A stretch of 64,000 bases of DNA from Achromobacter insuavis (GTDB lineage Bacteria > Pseudomonadota > Gammaproteobacteria > Burkholderiales > Burkholderiaceae_B), in the NCBI RefSeq assembly GCF_902859645.1, contig NZ_CADIJR010000028.1, positions 1 to 64,000 on the forward strand. The letters are read 5' to 3'. The notes under the pieces were generated by a model, which saw only the letters and a program-made list of their open reading frames with translations, was not told the DNA's origin and searched no databases. The number at the start of each line of letters is the position of its first letter. Position 1 is the stretch's first letter. The position numbers and the translations under genes were made by a program. Shown here piece by piece: positions 19,461-28,077 of the stretch.

Positions 19461-19483
19461 TTATCCACAGTATCTGTGGACAA
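19461..19483. promoter_or_regulatory. Facing pair of DnaA-box matches downstream of the phosphatase gene
   Basis: TTATCCACA (19461-19469), a perfect match to the canonical DnaA box, faces TGTGGACAA (19475-19483, minus-strand TTGTCCACA) across 5 bp. The pair also forms the inverted repeat TCCACAG-TAT-CTGTGGA. It lies in the 190-bp gap between two convergent genes, so a promoter role for those genes is unlikely. Confidence 0.4.
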
Positions 19484-19576
19484 CCCTATGGAAAGGTCTG
19501 TAACGGCGCAAAAAAATCCTTACAGGGCGGGCACTTGGTTAAACCGGTCAAAAACCGGCCGCTGTCCGTCCCGCTT

Positions 19577-20404
19577 TTATGCCGCCGTCAGCGCCTCCAG
19601 CGCCATGGCGCTGGGCAGCTCGACCTTGAGCGTCAACAGGTTGTCGGCCCGGGTGCGGCCCAGGTTGATGGCCGCGATCGGCATGCCATTGCGCGAGGCG
19701 GCCGTGACGAAGCGGTAGCCCGAATAGACCATCAGCGACGAGCCCACCACCAGCACCGCGTCGGCCGCCATCAGGCCGGCGTTGGCGCGGTCGACCCGCT
19801 CGCGCGGCACGGTCTCGCCGAAGAACACCACGTCGGGCTTGACGATGCCGCCGCAAACCGGACAGGGCGGCACCTGGAACGTGGCGAAGTCCACGCCCTC
19901 CAGGTCGGCGTCGCCGTCGGGCGCATCGTCGGCCTCGAAGGCGATCCAGCCGGGGTTGCGCTGGTGCAGCGCGTCCTGCCAGGCGTCGCGGCCGCCGCGC
20001 CAGTCGCAATTCATGCAGCGCACCTGGTCGAGCCGGCCATGCAGGTCGACCACGTCGCGGCTGCCGGCGGCCTCGTGCAGGCCATCGACGTTCTGCGTCA
20101 CCAGGATCGACACCCGGCCGCGCTGCTGCAACTGCGCCAGCGCGCGATGGGCGGCATTCGGCTGTACCTTGCCAAAACGGCGCCAGCCCACCATGCTGCG
20201 GGCCCAGTAGCGCGCCCGCGCCAGTTCGGCGCCCATGAAGGTCTGCAGCGTCATGGGCGGCGAACGTTTCCATTCGCCGTCGGTGTCGCGGTAGTCGGGA
20301 ATGCCGGAATCGGTGCTGACGCCCGCCCCGGTCAGCACGAACAGCCGCGGGTGGCGGTCGACGAAGCCGCGCAGCGCGGCCAGATCCGAAACACGTGTGT
20401 CCAT
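19577..20404 (-). CDS. NAD-dependent protein deacetylase/deacylase, sirtuin (Sir2/CobB family)
   Basis: A 275-residue sirtuin. The NAD-binding motif GAGVSTDSGIPDYRD is at residues 26-40, TQNVDGLHEAAGS follows near 105, and the catalytic His is in VDLHGRL. The zinc ribbon has two Cys pairs (CMNC and CPVC), and the C-terminal Rossmann strand reads VLVVGSSLMV. It would remove acetyl or other acyl groups from lysines using NAD+. The insertion between the Cys pairs (acidic, about 45 residues) is longer than in E. coli CobB and resembles class II/SIRT4-like bacterial sirtuins. Convergent with the phosphatase gene. A gene name such as cobB would be by family only. Confidence 0.92.
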   Translation of the reverse strand: MDTRVSDLAALRGFVDRHPRLFVLTGAGVSTDSGIPDYRDTDGEWKRSPPMTLQTFMGAELARARYWARSMVGWRRFGKVQPNAAHRALAQLQQRGRVSILVTQNVDGLHEAAGSRDVVDLHGRLDQVRCMNCDWRGGRDAWQDALHQRNPGWIAFEADDAPDGDADLEGVDFATFQVPPCPVCGGIVKPDVVFFGETVPRERVDRANAGLMAADAVLVVGSSLMVYSGYRFVTAASRNGMPIAAINLGRTRADNLLTLKVELPSAMALEALTAA

Positions 20405-20495
20405 CCAGGCTCCCGTATCGAATCCCGGGGGTCAGTGCCGCCCAGGCGAGAAACGGGCGGCGCCAGGGCCGCCCAGCCGAAACGCGGACGCCGTA

Positions 20496-21443
20496 TCAGC
20501 CGCCCAGGCCACAATCCGGCATGTCGCTGACCAGGCTGGCCTGGGTCACGTTGCTGCCCGGCGGCACGCTGCGCGTGAGCCAGACGTTGCCGCCGATGGT
20601 CGAGCCCTTGCCGATGGTGACGCGACCCAGGATGGTGGCGCCCGCGTAGATGACCACATCATCTTCGATCAGCGGGTGGCGCGCCAGGCCTTTCTTGAGT
20701 TCGCCGTTCTCGCCCGGCGGGAAGCGCTTGGCGCCCAGCGTGACCATCTGGTAGAGCCGCACGCGGTCGCCGATGATGGCGGTTTCGCCGATCACCACGC
20801 CGGTGCCGTGGTCGATGAAGAAGCTGCGGCCGATGGTCGCGCCCGGATGGATGTCGATGCCGGTGTCGGCATGCGCGATCTCCGCCACGATGCGCGCCAG
20901 CATCGGCACGCCCAGGCGGTACAGCACGTTGGCCAGGCGGTGGTGGATCATGGCGGCCACGCCGGGATAGCACAGCAGCACCTCGTCGACGCTGTGCGCG
21001 GCCGGATCGCCCTGGTAGGCGGCGGTCACGTCCAGGTCGAGCGCGGCGCGCACGCGCGGCAGCTCGGCGCCGAACTGGCGCACGATCTCGATGGCGCGCA
21101 GCTGCGAATCGGCCAGCAGCGCCGGATCATCGCGGCCGACGTACTGCAGCTCCAGGCCGACCTGGTGCAGCAGCGCGTCCAGCGCCGCGCCGATGGTGTG
21201 GCCGACGTAGAAATCCTCGACTTCCTCGCGCAGGTCGATGGGCCCCAGGCGCATCGGGAACAAGGCGCCACAGAGATCCTTGATGATCTGGCGCAGGCTT
21301 TCCTGCGACGGAAACTCGCGCAGGCCGGCGTCTTCGCGCAGGCGGCCGCGCGGACCGCGCCAGGCCACGCGCGCCTCGCGCAGGCCCGAGACGATGCTAT
21401 CCAGGTTCCAGTGGGCGGAAGGAAGGTAGGCCGGGCCGCTCAT
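20496..21443 (-). CDS. cysE: Serine O-acetyltransferase (EpsC/CysE type)
   Basis: A 315-residue enzyme making O-acetylserine from serine and acetyl-CoA for cysteine synthesis. The N-terminal ~180 residues are helical (LREEVEDFYVGHTIGAALDALL; YPGVAAMIHHRLANVLYRLG). A left-handed beta-helix of hexapeptide repeats follows with the catalytic and acetyl-CoA region IDHGTGVVIGETAIIGDRV, LYQMVTLGAK and DDVVIYAGATILG. Total length and the extended N-terminus resemble the EpsC-like group of roughly 300 residues more than E. coli CysE (273). The start overlaps by ATGA the end of a 19-codon reading frame. Downstream on the same strand, after about 90 bp, is the sirtuin gene. Confidence 0.92.
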   Translation of the reverse strand: MSGPAYLPSAHWNLDSIVSGLREARVAWRGPRGRLREDAGLREFPSQESLRQIIKDLCGALFPMRLGPIDLREEVEDFYVGHTIGAALDALLHQVGLELQYVGRDDPALLADSQLRAIEIVRQFGAELPRVRAALDLDVTAAYQGDPAAHSVDEVLLCYPGVAAMIHHRLANVLYRLGVPMLARIVAEIAHADTGIDIHPGATIGRSFFIDHGTGVVIGETAIIGDRVRLYQMVTLGAKRFPPGENGELKKGLARHPLIEDDVVIYAGATILGRVTIGKGSTIGGNVWLTRSVPPGSNVTQASLVSDMPDCGLGG

Positions 21444-21499
21444 AGGAACAGCCCCTGCTGGGCGCCGGGCGGAACGGCAGACAAAAGAGAATCGAACAT
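21440..21499 (-). CDS. Possible 19-residue leader ORF coupled to cysE
   Basis: An ATG at 21497-21499 opens a 19-codon frame encoding MFDSLLSAVPPGAQQGLFL, ending in TGA at 21440-21442, which overlaps the cysE ATG (21441-21443). A GAGG ribosome site lies 7 nt before its ATG. Stop/start overlap suggests translational coupling. The peptide contains no Cys or Ser run, so a classical attenuation sensor is not obvious. It could also be a chance ORF. Confidence 0.4.
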   Translation of the reverse strand: MFDSLLSAVPPGAQQGLFL

Positions 21500-21626
21500 G
21501 AGGGGGCCTCGATGACGGTGCATCGCCCGCGGCGGCGGGGCCGCGCGGCGATGCTGCTTTGCAATATATCCGTCAACTGTAACCGCTCGGCCCGCTTCGC
21601 GGAACCCATCCGACACGGCGCAGGGG

Positions 21627-22679
21627 TTATGGCGGCGGCGGATCGGTGTCGTAGCCGCTCGGGTTGCCCTGCTGCCAGCGCCAGCCATCGGCGCACATGG
21701 CCTCGACCCCGCGGGTGCTGTGCCAGCCCAGCAGCGAGGCCGCCAGCGCCGGGTCGGCCCACATCCGCTCGATATCGCCGGGGCGGCGCGGCCCGGTGCG
21801 CAGCGGGATGCGGCGCTGGCTGACGCGCTCGAACGCATGCACCAGCTCCAGCACGCTGGTGCCGCGTCCCGTGCCCAGGTTGACCGCCACGAAGCCGGGA
21901 TGGCCGGCGGCGTAGGCCAGCGCCTGCACGTGGCCCTGCGCCAGGTCCATGACGTGCAGGTAATCGCGCACGCCGGTGCCGTCCGCGGTGGCGTAATCGT
22001 CGCCGAACACGTTCAGGAACGGCTGCCGCCCCACCGCCACCTGCGTGATGTACGGGAACAGGTTGTTGGGCACGTCGCGCGGGCTCTCGCCGATCTGGCC
22101 GCTGGGATGCGCGCCGATCGGATTGAAGTAGCGCAGCGTCACCGCGCCGAAGGCCGGCTCGGCCGCGCACAGGTCGCGCAGCATCTGCTCGACCATCAGC
22201 TTGCTGCGGCCATACGGATTGGCCGGCGCCAGCGGATGCGCCTCGGTGAACGGCAGCGAGCGCGGTTCGCCATAGACGGTGGCCGACGAGCTGAACACCA
22301 CCCGCGTCACGCCCTCGTCGCGCATGGCGCGCAGCAGCGCCACCGAGCCCGCGACGTTGTTGTCGTAATACTTGAGCGGGTCGGCCACCGATTCGCCGAC
22401 GGCCTTGCAGCCGGCCAGGTGCAGCACCGCCTGCACCGGCTCGCCGCGCCGCGCCTCGCGCGCCAGCAGCGCCTGCACCAGACCGGTCTGGCGGATGTCG
22501 CCCTGCACCAGCGGGATCGGCGTCCCGCACAGGCGCTCGACCCGCCGCACCGCCTCCGGGCTGCCGTTGCTGAAGTTGTCCAGCACCAGCGGCCGCTGGC
22601 CGGCGGCCAGCATCGCCACCAGGGTATGGGCGCCGATGTAGCCGGCGCCGCCCGTGACCAGCACGCGCATCTCGCTCAT
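21627..22679 (-). CDS. galE: UDP-glucose 4-epimerase
   Basis: A 350-residue short-chain dehydrogenase-family epimerase interconverting UDP-glucose and UDP-galactose for the adjacent exopolysaccharide pathway. The NAD-binding motif is VLVTGGAGYIGAH (GxxGxxG at residues 10-16). The catalytic Ser/Thr region is VVFSSSATVYGEP, and the YxxxK pair is in NPYGRSKLMVEQML. The RDYLHVMDLAQGHVQAL segment is typical of GalE. The ATG at 22677-22679 is chosen because GGGGAG lies 8 nt upstream and the Rossmann strand follows at once. It lies 13 bp downstream of pgi on the same strand and is probably the last gene of the leftward transcript. Confidence 0.95.
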   Translation of the reverse strand: MSEMRVLVTGGAGYIGAHTLVAMLAAGQRPLVLDNFSNGSPEAVRRVERLCGTPIPLVQGDIRQTGLVQALLAREARRGEPVQAVLHLAGCKAVGESVADPLKYYDNNVAGSVALLRAMRDEGVTRVVFSSSATVYGEPRSLPFTEAHPLAPANPYGRSKLMVEQMLRDLCAAEPAFGAVTLRYFNPIGAHPSGQIGESPRDVPNNLFPYITQVAVGRQPFLNVFGDDYATADGTGVRDYLHVMDLAQGHVQALAYAAGHPGFVAVNLGTGRGTSVLELVHAFERVSQRRIPLRTGPRRPGDIERMWADPALAASLLGWHSTRGVEAMCADGWRWQQGNPSGYDTDPPPP

Positions 22680-22692
22680 GCCCGGCTCCCCG

Positions 22693-24366
22693 TCAAAGAT
22701 GCGCCGCCACGCCAGGCAGCCAGGCATGGCGCGGCTGTGGCGCCTGGGCGTGGCCGCGGTAGCGGTCGATCCAGTACGAGGTGGACGCGTCGTGGCCCCA
22801 GTCGACCACGCCGGCCGACACCGGCACCGCCAGCTCGCGCTCGATGCCGGTGGCCAGCCGCTTGCCCAGCTCCACGCCCCACTGGTCGAAGGGATTGACG
22901 CCCCACACCACGCTCTGCACGAACACCTTGTGTTCATACAGCGCCAGCAACGCGCCCAGCGCGCGCGGCTCCAGCTGGCGCAGCACGATCAGCGTGGACG
23001 GCCGCCCGCCCGGATGCACCATGTGGTGCGCCAGCGTCAGCGCCTGCTCGGGATCCTCGACATGGGCCACGTCCAGCAGCGCCTGCTCCAGGTCCTTGCC
23101 GCGCAGCAGCGCCTGGCGCTGCGCCAGGCAATTGGCCAGCAGCATGCGGTGGGCGTCGGGGCTGTCCGGATGGCCCTGCAGGCTGGCGATGAAATCGACC
23201 GGCGCGCCATGCGCGCTCTGGTGCAGCCATTGGAAGAAGGTGTGCTGGCCGTCGGTGCCCGGCATGCCCCAGATGATCGGCGCGGTCGGCACGTCCACCG
23301 CGGCGCCGTCGCCGCCGACGCGCTTGCCCAGCGATTCCATTTCCAGCTGCTGCAGATAGGTCACCAGGTGCAGCAGACGCGCGCTGTAGGCCGCGATGTT
23401 GAGCGAGCCGTGGCCCAGCACGCTGCAATTGACCAGGCCGGCCAGCGCCAGCTGCACCGGCGCGTTGGCGCCCAGCGGCGCCTGCTGGAAATGCTGGTCC
23501 ATGGCCTCGGCGCCGGCGCGCATGCCGATCAGCACGTCCGTGCCGACGGTCAGCGCGATCGACAGCCCGGCCACCGACCAGACCGAATAGCGTCCGCCGA
23601 CCCAGTCGCACATGCGGAACACCTGGCTCGCCGGCACCCCGAGGGCGCGCGCGGCGGGCGCGTTGGCGGTGACCGCCGCCAGGTGCGCGGACGGATCGGC
23701 CACCCCGCCCTGCCGCAGCCAGGCGATGGCGGCGCGGGCGTTGTGCAGGGTCTCGGCGGTGGTGAAGGACTTGGACGACACCACCACCAGGCAGCGGCGC
23801 GGGTCCAGCCCGGCCACCGCGTCATGGAAAGCATGGCCGTCGATGTTGGAGACGAAGCGGATCTGGCGGCGCTGGCCCGGGCCGCCGAAGGCCTGGATCG
23901 CCAGGCGCGGGCCCCAGTCGCTGCCGCCGATGCCGATGTGCAGCACGGTGGCGAAGTCGGCGTTCTGGTCGACGTGCCGCACGAAATCGGCCATGCGCGA
24001 ATACTCGCAGACCGAATCCCGGTCCTGGCCGTCCGGCTGCTCGCGGGTGCGGCCGGCCCGCAGCGCGGTGTGCCAGGCCGGCTTGCCCTCGGTCCAGTTG
24101 ACCGGTCCGCCGGAGAACAGCGCCTGCCGCGCCGCATCCAGGCCGCGGGCGCGCAATAGCGCCAGCGCGGCGGCGTCCAGCGCGGGCGACTGCCGCTGCA
24201 TGGTCAGGTCCACGCACAGGCCCGCCGCCTCGATCACCTTCAAGGCGCCCGCATCCAGCGCGGCGCCGTGCGCCGCTTGCGCGAAAGCGCGCCATTCGTG
24301 GCTGGCGGCGAGGCTGTCGGCCTCGGCCGCGGCCTCGGCCTCTCTCGCAAAATTCGCATTACCCAT
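22693..24366 (-). CDS. pgi: Glucose-6-phosphate isomerase
   Basis: A 557-residue isomerase interconverting glucose-6-phosphate and fructose-6-phosphate. Here it supplies fructose-6-phosphate for GDP-mannose synthesis via ManC's isomerase domain. Diagnostic segments are GIGGSDWGPRLAIQAFG, FVSNIDGHAF, VVSSKSFTTAETL, the catalytic region GTDGQHTFFQWLHQ, and GVNPFDQWGVELGK with the base-contributing Lys. The length matches E. coli Pgi (549). The ATG at 24364-24366 follows AAGGAGCATCACGCG; frames extending upstream overlap the phosphomannomutase gene. Placement inside the polysaccharide transcript, rather than with glycolysis genes, suggests dedicated precursor supply. Confidence 0.95.
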   Translation of the reverse strand: MGNANFAREAEAAAEADSLAASHEWRAFAQAAHGAALDAGALKVIEAAGLCVDLTMQRQSPALDAAALALLRARGLDAARQALFSGGPVNWTEGKPAWHTALRAGRTREQPDGQDRDSVCEYSRMADFVRHVDQNADFATVLHIGIGGSDWGPRLAIQAFGGPGQRRQIRFVSNIDGHAFHDAVAGLDPRRCLVVVSSKSFTTAETLHNARAAIAWLRQGGVADPSAHLAAVTANAPAARALGVPASQVFRMCDWVGGRYSVWSVAGLSIALTVGTDVLIGMRAGAEAMDQHFQQAPLGANAPVQLALAGLVNCSVLGHGSLNIAAYSARLLHLVTYLQQLEMESLGKRVGGDGAAVDVPTAPIIWGMPGTDGQHTFFQWLHQSAHGAPVDFIASLQGHPDSPDAHRMLLANCLAQRQALLRGKDLEQALLDVAHVEDPEQALTLAHHMVHPGGRPSTLIVLRQLEPRALGALLALYEHKVFVQSVVWGVNPFDQWGVELGKRLATGIERELAVPVSAGVVDWGHDASTSYWIDRYRGHAQAPQPRHAWLPGVAAHL

Positions 24367-24379
24367 CGCGTGATGCTCC

Positions 24380-25783
24380 TTAGAACGGTAAACGGATATG
24401 GGGGGCAACGCGCCGGAACGCATTGCGGAAGTCCTCCTCGATGCGGGCCAGGGCGGCCACGGAGTCTCCTTCGAAGCGCAACACCACCGTGGGCGTGGTG
24501 TTCGACGGCCGCGCCAGGCCGAAGCCGTCGGCGTAGTCGACGCGCACGCCATCCAGGTCGTTGATGGACAGCGCGCCCGGGAACTGGCCGCCGGCGCGCA
24601 ACGCCTCGACCAGCTCGAACTGCTCGCCCTGGGTGGTTTCCAGCTTGATTTCGGGAGTGGCGCAGGACTGCGGCAGGCTCTCCAGCAGCGCCGACGGATT
24701 GGGCGCGCCGGACAGGATCTCCAGCAGCCGGGCGGCGGCGTAGATGCCGTCGTCGAAGCCGTACCAGCGCTCCTTGAAGAAGATGTGGCCGCTCATCTCG
24801 CCGGCCAGCAGCGCGCCGGTCTCGCGCATCTTGGCCTTGATCAGCGAATGGCCCGTCTTCCACATGGTGGCCTTGCCGCCGGCCTCGGTGATGGCGCGCG
24901 CGACGTGGCGGCTGCACTTGACGTCGTAGAGGATCTCGGCGCCCGGGTTGCGCGCCAGCACGTCGCGGGCGAACAGGATCAGCTGGCGGTCGGGCCAGAT
25001 GATCTGGCCCGACTTGGTCACCACGCCGAGCCGATCGCCATCGCCATCGAACGCCAGCCCGACTTCGCAGTCGGAGTAGCGCAGGCAATAGATCAGGTCC
25101 TGCAGGTTCTGCGGATCGGCCGGGTCCGGGTGGTGCCCGGGAAAGGCGCCGTCCACCTCGCAGAACAGCTCCGTGACCTCGCAGCCCAGCGCCCGGAACA
25201 GCGCCGGCGCCACCGCGCCGGCCACGCCGCTGCCGCAATCGATGGCGATCTTCATCGGCCGCGCCAGGCGGATGTCGCCCACCAGCCGCGCCGCGTAGCA
25301 CGGCTGGATCTGCATCTGCGTGCGGCCGCCGGCCACGCTGGCCGACTCGATCGGCAGGCGCATGGCGTCGCGCAGCGCGGTGATGCCGTCGCCATACAGC
25401 GACGCGCCGTCCAGCACGATCTTGAAGCCGTTGTGGGCCGGCGGATTGTGGCTGCCGGTGACGGCGATGCCGGCGCCGGTGTCCATCAGGCGCGCCGCGA
25501 AATAGACCATCGGCGTGGTCGCCATGCCGATGTCGATCACGTGCAGGCCGGCCGAGCGCAGCCCGGCCTGCAGCGCCGCCGCCAGTTCGACGCTGCTCAG
25601 GCGCCCGTCGCGCCCCACCACCATGGCGCGCGCGCCCAGTTCCAGCGCCCGCACGCCGGCCGCCATGCCCAGGCTGTGGGCGAAGCGCGCGTCGATTTCA
25701 TCGGGCACCGTGCCGCGTATGTCATACGCCTTGAAGACCGCATCCAGGATCTGCGGGGTTTCCCAGCCAAACGTTCCATGCAT
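24380..25783 (-). CDS. manB: Phosphomannomutase/phosphoglucomutase (ManB/AlgC type)
   Basis: A 467-residue alpha-D-phosphohexomutase converting mannose-6-phosphate to mannose-1-phosphate (and probably glucose-6-phosphate to glucose-1-phosphate), feeding GDP-mannose and UDP-glucose synthesis. The start AYDIRGTVPDEI is typical of AlgC-type enzymes. The phosphoserine loop is VTGSHNPPAHNGFK, the metal-binding loop is AFDGDGDRLGVV, the sugar loop is GEMSGHIFF, and the phosphate-binding end is RFEGDSVAALARIEEDFR. It sits 13 bp upstream of pgi and 18 bp downstream of wzc on the same strand. The dual specificity is inferred from the AlgC-like start and the absence of another mutase in the locus. Confidence 0.92.
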   Translation of the reverse strand: MHGTFGWETPQILDAVFKAYDIRGTVPDEIDARFAHSLGMAAGVRALELGARAMVVGRDGRLSSVELAAALQAGLRSAGLHVIDIGMATTPMVYFAARLMDTGAGIAVTGSHNPPAHNGFKIVLDGASLYGDGITALRDAMRLPIESASVAGGRTQMQIQPCYAARLVGDIRLARPMKIAIDCGSGVAGAVAPALFRALGCEVTELFCEVDGAFPGHHPDPADPQNLQDLIYCLRYSDCEVGLAFDGDGDRLGVVTKSGQIIWPDRQLILFARDVLARNPGAEILYDVKCSRHVARAITEAGGKATMWKTGHSLIKAKMRETGALLAGEMSGHIFFKERWYGFDDGIYAAARLLEILSGAPNPSALLESLPQSCATPEIKLETTQGEQFELVEALRAGGQFPGALSINDLDGVRVDYADGFGLARPSNTTPTVVLRFEGDSVAALARIEEDFRNAFRRVAPHIRLPF

Positions 25784-25801
25784 GCCAGTTCTCCGCGGAG
25801 G

Positions 25802-28063
25802 TTACTTGGGGCCGTTCTGCTTGAAATCACCGTAATAAGCCGCCCGCGAATAGCGGTATCCGCCATACTTGGAGCGGAACCCGAAACGCTCGGGCATCAG
25901 CTTCAGACCGTTGAACAGCACCCCGTCGACCGGGGCGCCGGCCTGGATCAGGCGCTTGGCGGTTTCGCGGATCTCGCCCACCGTGTTCATGCCGGAGCGC
26001 ACCACCACCATGACCGCCGCCGCATGCGTGCCGACCACCGCCGCGTCGGGCGAGGACAGCACCGGCGCGGTGTCCAGGATGACCATGTCGTACTGGCTGG
26101 CCAGTTCGCGCAGGGTCTGGCCGAAGATCGGCGAGGCCAGCAGCTCCGAGGGATCGAAGCTGACCGCGCCGGTGGAAATGAAATCCACCCCCTCCGACAC
26201 GCTGTGCTTGCGCACGCGCTCCAGCGGCAGCGTGCCGGACAGCACCTCGAACAGGCCGTCTTCCTTGGGCACGCCGAAATAGCGGTTCAGCTGGCCCTTG
26301 CGGAAGTCGGCGTCGATCAGCAGCACGCGCTTGCCGACCCCGCCCTGGATGAAGGCGAAGTTGGCCGACAGGAACGACTTGCCGACGCCCGCCACCGGGC
26401 CGGTGAACATGACCATGTTGTTGGCCGACTGGCGCAGCGAGGCCTGCAGCACGTTGCGGAAGGAGCGCAGGCTCTCGATCGGCGGCGCGGTGCTCTGGCT
26501 TTGCGCCAGCAGCGCCGGCACCGTGGCGTTCTTGCGCCGGCTGCGGCGCCACAGCTTGTCCTGCAGGTCGCTATGGGGAATCGCGGCCAGCACCGGCAGG
26601 CCGGTGTAGCGCTCGACGTCATCGGGCTCCGACAGGCCGCCGAACAGCGCGTTGCGCACGAAGGCGCACAGCACGCCGAAGATCAGGCCGATGGCCGTGG
26701 CCACGGCGATGATGATGGCGGCCTTGGGACGAACCGGCTTGTCCGGCTGCACCGCCGCGTCCAGGATGCGCACGTTGCCGACCTTGCCGGCGCGGATCAG
26801 GCGCAGCTGCTGGGCGTTGTTCAAGAGGCCCGTGTACAGCTCGGTGTTGACGCGCACGTCGCGCACCAGCCGCACCACGTCCTGCTCCAGGTCAGGCAAC
26901 TGCTTGATGTTGTTGCCGATGCGGTTGACGTCGCCGGTCAGCGAGGCGATCTGGCGGTCGATGGCGACGATGCTCGGATGGGTCGGCGCGAACCGGGTGA
27001 TCAGCTCCTGGCGCTTGGCGCGCAGTTCCATCACCTTGGTCTGGGCGTCCACCGATTGCGCCAGGATCAGCTTGGCCTCTTCGCTCAGGTCGATGGTGCC
27101 GCGCTTGTTGCGCAGCGAGTTGTACTTGGTCTCGGCCGCGTCCAGTTCGCGCTTGAGCTGCGGCAGCTGCTGGTCCAGGAAGGCCAGCGACTTCTCGGCC
27201 TGCGCCGACTTGCGGTTGACGTTCTGCTGCACGTACTCCTGGCCGATCTGGTTCAGCACCGCCGTGGTCAGCGCCGGATCGTTGCCTTCCAGCGTCACCC
27301 CGATCACGCCCGAGGTGCGGCCGCGCTCGAAGATGCCCAGGCGCGACTGCACGTCCTCGATCGCCGCCAGGCGCGAGGTGCGCGACACGGTGTACTCCGT
27401 GCCGGGCCGGCCGTTGAGCGCATCGACGTGCACGTCCAGCGCGCCGCCGCCGGGCAGCAGGAAATGCTCGGGCTTGCCGACCGTGCCGTTGAAGGTGGCG
27501 CCGGTGAGCTTGTCGTTCAGGGTGTAGGCCCCTTCGCCCAGGTTGGTGATGCGAAAGGGCTTGCCCAGCCATTCGTTGGGCACGTCCAGCTGCGAGATCG
27601 AGATCGACTCGCCGCCCCAGGCGTAGCCGCCGCGGGGTAGCCCGGACGGATACGGCAGGCTTTCGTGGCGCTGCGCCAGCCACTCGCCCACCACCGGGAA
27701 ATAGCGCGGCTTGGCGTGGATGTACAGCATGAACTTGTCGACGGCCGGCCCCACCACCATGCGCGAGCGCAGCACCTCCATTTCGCCGGAGGTCTCGGCC
27801 TTGGTGTCGAAGATGGCCGAGACGTCGCCCAGCAGGCTGCGGTTCTGGCCTTGCGGCAGCTCCTCCTCCACCTGGACGATGATGTCGGCCGAATAGACCG
27901 AGGGGGTCACCATGACGTAGGCGACGGCCCCCAGCAGCGCGATCAGGGTGATGGCGATGATCAGCCAACGGTTGGAGAAGATGGCGTCCACGTGCGAGGA
28001 CAGCGGGGTTTCCTGCTGGCGAGCCGGGACGGAGGGCTCGAACGATTCGATGGGCAACGGCAT
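25802..28063 (-). CDS. wzc: Polysaccharide co-polymerase / bacterial tyrosine kinase (Wzc)
   Basis: A 753-residue inner-membrane protein controlling capsule or exopolysaccharide polymerisation and export. The Wzz domain starts with a membrane span (about residues 35-55, WLIIAITLIALLGAVAYVM). A long periplasmic coiled-coil part (residues ~290-400) and a second span (AAIIIAVATAIGLIFGVLC) follow. The cytoplasmic BY-kinase has Walker A GPVAGVGKSFLSAN, Walker A' LLIDADFRKG and Walker B VILDTAPV. The C-terminal tyrosine cluster, KYGGYRYSRAAYYGDF, holds five Tyr for autophosphorylation. GGAGAG precedes the ATG at 28061-28063. It follows wza by 14 bp. No wzb-type phosphatase lies in the window, although Wzc usually has one. 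Confidence 0.94.
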   Translation of the reverse strand: MPLPIESFEPSVPARQQETPLSSHVDAIFSNRWLIIAITLIALLGAVAYVMVTPSVYSADIIVQVEEELPQGQNRSLLGDVSAIFDTKAETSGEMEVLRSRMVVGPAVDKFMLYIHAKPRYFPVVGEWLAQRHESLPYPSGLPRGGYAWGGESISISQLDVPNEWLGKPFRITNLGEGAYTLNDKLTGATFNGTVGKPEHFLLPGGGALDVHVDALNGRPGTEYTVSRTSRLAAIEDVQSRLGIFERGRTSGVIGVTLEGNDPALTTAVLNQIGQEYVQQNVNRKSAQAEKSLAFLDQQLPQLKRELDAAETKYNSLRNKRGTIDLSEEAKLILAQSVDAQTKVMELRAKRQELITRFAPTHPSIVAIDRQIASLTGDVNRIGNNIKQLPDLEQDVVRLVRDVRVNTELYTGLLNNAQQLRLIRAGKVGNVRILDAAVQPDKPVRPKAAIIIAVATAIGLIFGVLCAFVRNALFGGLSEPDDVERYTGLPVLAAIPHSDLQDKLWRRSRRKNATVPALLAQSQSTAPPIESLRSFRNVLQASLRQSANNMVMFTGPVAGVGKSFLSANFAFIQGGVGKRVLLIDADFRKGQLNRYFGVPKEDGLFEVLSGTLPLERVRKHSVSEGVDFISTGAVSFDPSELLASPIFGQTLRELASQYDMVILDTAPVLSSPDAAVVGTHAAAVMVVVRSGMNTVGEIRETAKRLIQAGAPVDGVLFNGLKLMPERFGFRSKYGGYRYSRAAYYGDFKQNGPK

Positions 28064-28077
28064 GCAGCTCTCCAGGG

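Noticed and set aside
18332-19576. A chromosome or plasmid origin suggested by DnaA-box matches
   Set aside because: Only three boxes, no AT-rich unwinding region of adequate size, and no replication genes nearby; kept as a finding on DnaA binding only.
24398-27640. A 1080-codon plus-strand frame opposite manB and wzc
   Set aside because: Composition is Arg/His/Gln/Ala-rich antisense shadow with no domain, and both genes on the other strand are unambiguous.
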